From the NCBI GenBank assembly GCA_026713505.1, contig JAPOOH010000132.1, positions 1 to 11,739 of the forward strand: a stretch of DNA of 11,739 bases, given 5' to 3'. This document shows, piece after piece, positions 10,691-11,739 of the stretch (its first letter is position 1; each line of letters begins with the position of its first letter). This DNA is from Chloroflexota bacterium (GTDB lineage: Bacteria > Chloroflexota > Dehalococcoidia > Lucifugimonadales > Australimonadaceae). The translations under genes and the position numbers were made by a program. The notes under the pieces are model-generated. The model saw only the letters and a list, made by a program, of their open reading frames with translations. It had not been told where the DNA came from and ran no database searches.

Positions 10691-11739
10691 TCACGCCATC
10701 CGGAAGAAGCGCGCCATGTTGTCGCCCAGGATGTCGCGCTTCGCCTCGTCGCTGAGGCCCTCCATCGTTTCGATGCCGGCTGCCGTGTTCGGGAACGTGG
10801 ACGGCGGGTGCGGGTAGTCGCTGCCGACGATGAAGTTCCGGCTGCCGATGGTGTGCACCGCCCCCACGATCGCCTGCTCATCCGGCTCGACCGCCACCAT
10901 GCAGCTGCGCGCCAACAGCTCGCTGGGAGGTTCGTCGCAGCGGGCGCACTGCGGCTCAATCTCGTAGACGCGGTCCAGCGTGTACATGATCCACGGCAGC
11001 CAGGAGCCGCCGGCCTCGAAGAACGCCATGCGCAGGTTCGGGAACTCCTTGAGCACACCGCCGAGCGTCAGGCTCGCCATCGCCACCATGTACTCGAACG
11101 CGAAGCACAGGTAGTTGCTGATGTGCATCCGCCGCAGCCGCTCCCACCCAAGCGTGAAGTTGGTGGGCAGGTGGTCGTTCACCTGGCACTGGAACGGGTT
11201 GCCGTGCACGTACAACGGAACGTCCAGATCGGCGACCGCCTCCCAGAACGGGTAGATCTCGATGCTGTCCCAGTTCTTCCCGCGCCAGTTGCTGTTGATG
11301 GTCAGCGCCCGCAGTCCCAGCTCCGTCACCGCTCGGCGCGCTTCTCTCACGCACGCCTCGACCGGCTCCGTTCCGAACGGCACGACACCCGTCCCTATCA
11401 GTTGGTCCGGGTACTGCCCCTGCGCATCGGCCGTCGCGTTGTTGTAGCCCATGCAGAGCGCCAGCCGCAGACCGGGGTCCCACTCCCGCTCGTTCGGCGA
11501 GCCGAACGGGTTCCCGTAGATGCCGTCCGGGATCAGCACCTGCATGTCGAACCCGGTCTCTGGCAGCAGCTTCACACGTTGGTCCGCGACGCCGTGGCCT
11601 ATTGGCCCGCCGCGTTGACCGGTGACCGCCGCCGTCGGGTTGACCGCGCCCGTGCGCTGCCCGGCCGCCGACGCCCGGAACCCGCCGCGACGGGCCTCCC
11701 GGTCCGCGAAGAACAGCGCGTCCCGCAGCAGCATGTCGA
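10691..11739 (-). CDS. Amidohydrolase of the COG2159 (amidohydrolase_2) family, N-terminus outside the window
   Basis: The visible part is about 349 residues. Numbering from the Met at 11734, it shows MQVLIPD (64-70), the metal-ligand motif LYVHGNP (His177), the segment MAFFEAGGSWLPW (236-248) and GSDYPHP with the catalytic Asp306, then the DNMARFFRM C-terminus. Family members (aminocarboxymuconate-semialdehyde decarboxylase, gamma-resorcylate decarboxylase and other TIM-barrel hydrolases) use one divalent metal to decarboxylate or hydrolyse organic acids. The N-terminal HxH metal pair is missing here and the frame stays open to the window edge, so the ATG at 11734 is probably internal. It faces the nuclease tail to tail with one base between the stop codons, with no room for a separate terminator. 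With the Rieske oxygenase it suggests an aromatic-acid degradation locus, but the substrate is not known. Confidence 0.88.
   Translation of the reverse strand, partial: DMLLRDALFFADREARRGGFRASAAGQRTGAVNPTAAVTGQRGGPIGHGVADQRVKLLPETGFDMQVLIPDGIYGNPFGSPNEREWDPGLRLALCMGYNNATADAQGQYPDQLIGTGVVPFGTEPVEACVREARRAVTELGLRALTINSNWRGKNWDSIEIYPFWEAVADLDVPLYVHGNPFQCQVNDHLPTNFTLGWERLRRMHISNYLCFAFEYMVAMASLTLGGVLKEFPNLRMAFFEAGGSWLPWIMYTLDRVYEIEPQCARCDEPPSELLARSCMVAVEPDEQAIVGAVHTIGSRNFIVGSDYPHPPSTFPNTAAGIETMEGLSDEAKRDILGDNMARFFRMA

Noticed and set aside
11732..11734. ATG as the true start of the amidohydrolase
   Set aside because: The family's N-terminal HxH metal motif is missing after it and the frame stays open to the edge.

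Overview
The window is about 11.7 kb of GC-rich bacterial DNA, densely coding, with three strand switches. It contains no rRNA, tRNA, insertion sequence or CRISPR array. The gene mix suggests a Chloroflexota bacterium of the SAR202/Dehalococcoidia kind. The pointers are a lipoprotein with a long Pro/Thr linker, a three-domain LigD with a polymerase insertion remembered from Chloroflexota proteins, and catabolic enzymes (M20 amidohydrolase, Rieske oxygenase, COG2159 amidohydrolase). This placement is inference from gene content; no marker gene is present.

Layout. (1) 1-1006, minus strand: a GNAT acetyltransferase followed 8 bp later by an alpha/beta-hydrolase that runs off the left edge and has Gly where the catalytic Ser normally sits. 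(2) 1218-3755, plus strand: a lipoprotein with a probable TTG start, then an M20 carbamoylase/allantoate-amidohydrolase-type enzyme with a GTG start and a strong Shine-Dalgarno (SD). (3) 3799-4397, plus strand: a compact transcription unit with its own sigma70-like promoter, an operator-like direct repeat over the -10, two tiny genes (one unknown, one a Cys-rich zinc-ribbon candidate) and a strong hairpin terminator. (4) 8290-4495, minus strand: a DUF4160-like small protein, a DUF2442-like protein with an XRE-type helix-turn-helix, and ATP-dependent DNA ligase LigD (PE-ligase-polymerase), reading as one operon from a promoter almost touching the first start codon. (5) 8493-10689, plus strand: a two-helix membrane protein, a Rieske non-heme iron oxygenase and a Cas4-like PD-(D/E)XK nuclease with four Cys placed as in Fe-S nucleases. 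(6) 10691 to the right edge, minus strand: a COG2159 amidohydrolase, its stop codon separated by one base from that of the nuclease.

How they may work together. The Rieske oxygenase and the facing amidohydrolase suggest catabolism of aromatic or other organic acids, but no ferredoxin or reductase is present. LigD would do end-joining repair; no Ku gene is in the window. The most unusual arrangements are the toxin-antitoxin-like pair in line with LigD, the Cas4-like nuclease in a catabolic operon without CRISPR genes, and the self-contained two-gene small-protein unit.
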